64,000 nucleotides of DNA from Rhizobium sp. BK251. Its GTDB lineage: Bacteria; Pseudomonadota; Alphaproteobacteria; Rhizobiales; Rhizobiaceae. Shown here piece after piece: positions 62,554-64,000 of the stretch (its first letter is position 1; each line of letters begins with the position of its first letter). The DNA lies in contig NZ_SLUQ01000013.1 in NCBI RefSeq assembly GCF_004345245.1, positions 1 through 64,000 on the forward strand. The letters are read 5' to 3'. Under the pieces are notes generated by a model that was not told the DNA's origin, ran no database searches, and was given only the letters and a program-made list of their open reading frames with translations. Position numbers and translations under genes: made by a program.

Positions 62554-63714
62554 ATGAATTTCGGTCTGACCGAAGAGCAGGAAATGATCGTCAAGACGGT
62601 GCGGGACTTCGTCGAGACGGAGATCTACCCGCATGAGGCCGAAGTCGAGAAGACCGGCATCGTGCCGCGTGAACTCGGCCAGGAGATCGCGCGCAAGTGC
62701 GTCGATCTCGGCTTCTACGCCTGCGGCTTCCCCGAAGAGGTCGGCGGCGCCGGCCTCGATCACCTGACCTTCACGCTTGTCGAGCGTGAGCTTGGCCGCG
62801 GGTCGATGGGGCTCACTGTCTTCTTCGGCCGGCCCTCCGGAATCCTGATGGCCTGCGAGGGCGAGCAGCGCGAGCGATATCTCCTGCCGGCCGTGCGTGG
62901 CGAGAAGATCGATGCGCTGGCAATCACGGAACCGGACGCCGGTTCCGACATGCGCGGCATGAAATGCGCCGCTCGGCCGGACGGCCCCGACTGGATCCTC
63001 AACGGCACCAAGCACTTTATCTCTCACGCAGATGTGGCTGACTTCGTTATCGTTTTCGCCGCAACCGGCGAAGAGGAAACGCCGAAGGGCCTCAAGAAGA
63101 AGATCACCGCCTTTCTTGTCGATCGCGGCACACCCGGCTTCGAGATCAACAGGGGCTACGAGTCAGTCTCGCACCGCGGCTATCACAACTGCATCCTGAA
63201 CTTCTCCGATTGCCGCCTGCCCGCGGCTCAGGTGTTGGGTGAGGTCCACGGCGGCTTCGACATCGCAAATCAGTGGCTGTACGGCACGAGGCTGACGGTC
63301 GCCGCCACCTGTGTCGGCCGGGCGCGCCGCGCCTTCGACCTTGCCCTGCCCTATGCTGCCGAGCGCAAGCAGTTCGGCAAACCGATCGGCACCAACCAGG
63401 GCGTCTCCTTCAAGCTCGCCGACATGGTGACCGAGATCGACGCTGCCGACTGGCTGACGCTGGCCGCCGCCTGGCGCCTCGACCAGGGCCTGCCCGCAAA
63501 TCGCGAGATCGCTTCCGCCAAGCTCTATGCCTCCGAGATGCTGGCCCGCGTCACCGACGAGGCGATCCAGATCTTCGGCGGCATGGGCCTGATGGACGAC
63601 CTGCCGCTCGCACGCCTCTGGCGCGACGCCCGCGTCGAGCGCATCTGGGACGGAACCTCGGAGATCCAGCGCCACATCATCAGCCGCGACCTGCTGCGGC
63701 CGTTCGGAGCGTAA
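62554..63714 (+). CDS. Acyl-CoA dehydrogenase (possible crotonobetainyl-CoA/gamma-butyrobetainyl-CoA type)
   Basis: A 386-residue flavoprotein acyl-CoA dehydrogenase: AITEPDAGSDMRGM near residue 127, FGKPIGTNQGVSFKLADM near 275 and IWDGTSEIQR near 365 are the family signatures. It starts 9 bp after the carnitine dehydrogenase stop with AGGAGGGG before the ATG, in the same operon. Context suggests a CoA-ester of a carnitine relative such as gamma-butyrobetaine, but the sequence alone does not tell the substrate. Confidence 0.88.
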   Translation: MNFGLTEEQEMIVKTVRDFVETEIYPHEAEVEKTGIVPRELGQEIARKCVDLGFYACGFPEEVGGAGLDHLTFTLVERELGRGSMGLTVFFGRPSGILMACEGEQRERYLLPAVRGEKIDALAITEPDAGSDMRGMKCAARPDGPDWILNGTKHFISHADVADFVIVFAATGEEETPKGLKKKITAFLVDRGTPGFEINRGYESVSHRGYHNCILNFSDCRLPAAQVLGEVHGGFDIANQWLYGTRLTVAATCVGRARRAFDLALPYAAERKQFGKPIGTNQGVSFKLADMVTEIDAADWLTLAAAWRLDQGLPANREIASAKLYASEMLARVTDEAIQIFGGMGLMDDLPLARLWRDARVERIWDGTSEIQRHIISRDLLRPFGA

Positions 63715-63718
63715 ACTT

Positions 63719-64000
63719 ATGCCGACGCACTCGCTCGATCGCCTGATAAGACCGAAATCGATCGCCGTCTTCGGCGGCAAGGAGGCGCGGCGCGTCATCG
63801 AGCAATGTGACCGGATGGGATTTGCAGGCGAGATATGGCCGGTTCATCCGAAACTTGAAGAAGTGCTTGGAAGGCGGTGCTATCGCTCGGTCGCCGATTT
63901 GCCGGCCGCGCCGGATGCCGCCTTTGTCGGCGTCAACCGCACGCTCACGATCGACATCGTCCAAGAACTTGCCGCACGCGGCGCCGGCGGCGCAGTCTGC
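63719..64000 (+). CDS. Acyl-CoA synthetase (NDP-forming), N-terminal part, cut by window end
   Basis: The first 94 codons of a CoA-binding-domain protein: SIAVFGGKEARRVIEQC near residues 14-30, then WPVHPKLEEVLGRRCYRSVADLP and DAAFVGVNR, the Rossmann-like CoA site of ADP-forming acyl-CoA synthetases. It begins 4 bp after the acyl-CoA dehydrogenase stop, so it belongs to the carnitine operon and probably makes the CoA ester that the dehydrogenase uses. The rest of the gene is outside the window. Confidence 0.8.
   Translation, partial: MPTHSLDRLIRPKSIAVFGGKEARRVIEQCDRMGFAGEIWPVHPKLEEVLGRRCYRSVADLPAAPDAAFVGVNRTLTIDIVQELAARGAGGAVC

Noticed and set aside
1..64000. CRISPR array, rRNA or tRNA genes
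   Set aside because: No regularly spaced repeats of CRISPR type and no tRNA or rRNA patterns were seen on reading both strands; a dedicated search could still find a divergent tRNA.

Overview
The window looks like a chromosomal segment of a Rhizobiaceae alphaproteobacterium (Sinorhizobium/Ensifer, Shinella or Rhizobium type). The evidence is high-GC coding sequence, the order eipA - TrmH-like - rluD-like - rpoH - purA, an LpsL-type epimerase, CtrA boxes upstream of eipA, and a rhizobial-type carnitine dehydrogenase fused to a thioesterase. Genus is inference; no rRNA or tRNA gene was found to anchor it.

Layout. (1) 1-3300: the edge of an integrated element, all on the minus strand: a possible IS21-type end, an unknown protein, a primase-polymerase-like protein, an unknown protein with a short leader ORF, an excisionase-like HTH protein and two small proteins. 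No integrase is in view. (2) 3400-15100: core genes: eipA under two CtrA boxes, a coiled-coil membrane protein, an rRNA/tRNA methyltransferase, DUF6476-type membrane protein, pseudouridine synthase, rpoH, a large disordered membrane protein, purA, a DMT exporter and an acetyltransferase. (3) 15200-26000: DMT exporter, an MhqD/MhqO-like hydrolase-dioxygenase pair, ung, a polysaccharide-precursor block (phosphomannomutase, manC, lpsL), and a sugar-acid dehydratase with a 3-hydroxyisobutyrate-dehydrogenase-like enzyme. (4) 26300-32800: RND efflux pump with adaptor, a hydrolase-fold protein without its catalytic serine, and a divergent LysR regulator.

(5) 33386-44427 is the most interesting part. 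Two divergent operons surround a 0.5-kb regulatory region: minus strand = degenerate acylphosphatase-like protein, Rieske protein, GST-like protein, adenine deaminase; plus strand = BMP-type ABC importer (four genes), a Rieske-oxygenase catalytic subunit with no Rieske cluster, guanine deaminase. The two oxygenase halves are complementary: one protein keeps the [2Fe-2S] ligands and lacks the iron site, the other keeps the mononuclear iron site and lacks the cluster. Together with a GST-like partner this resembles the NdmC/NdmD/NdmE methylxanthine N7-demethylase, but with the Rieske domain as a free protein and in a purine import/deamination setting. A near-consensus sigma-54 promoter precedes the importer operon, suggesting nitrogen control.

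(6) 44478-54000: two SDR genes with a divergent LysR regulator and a nested palindrome between them, a 3-methyladenine glycosylase whose 3' end carries the terminator of the convergent EmrAB-type operon, a MarR regulator, and an oxalate decarboxylase with a formate-channel gene. (7) 54500-58940: second RND pump, preceded by a 0.7-kb AT-richer gap. (8) 58989-64000: L-carnitine catabolism: GlxA/CdhR-type regulator, beta-keto acid cleavage enzyme, carnitine dehydrogenase-thioesterase fusion, acyl-CoA dehydrogenase and a CoA-binding acyl-CoA synthetase cut by the window end.
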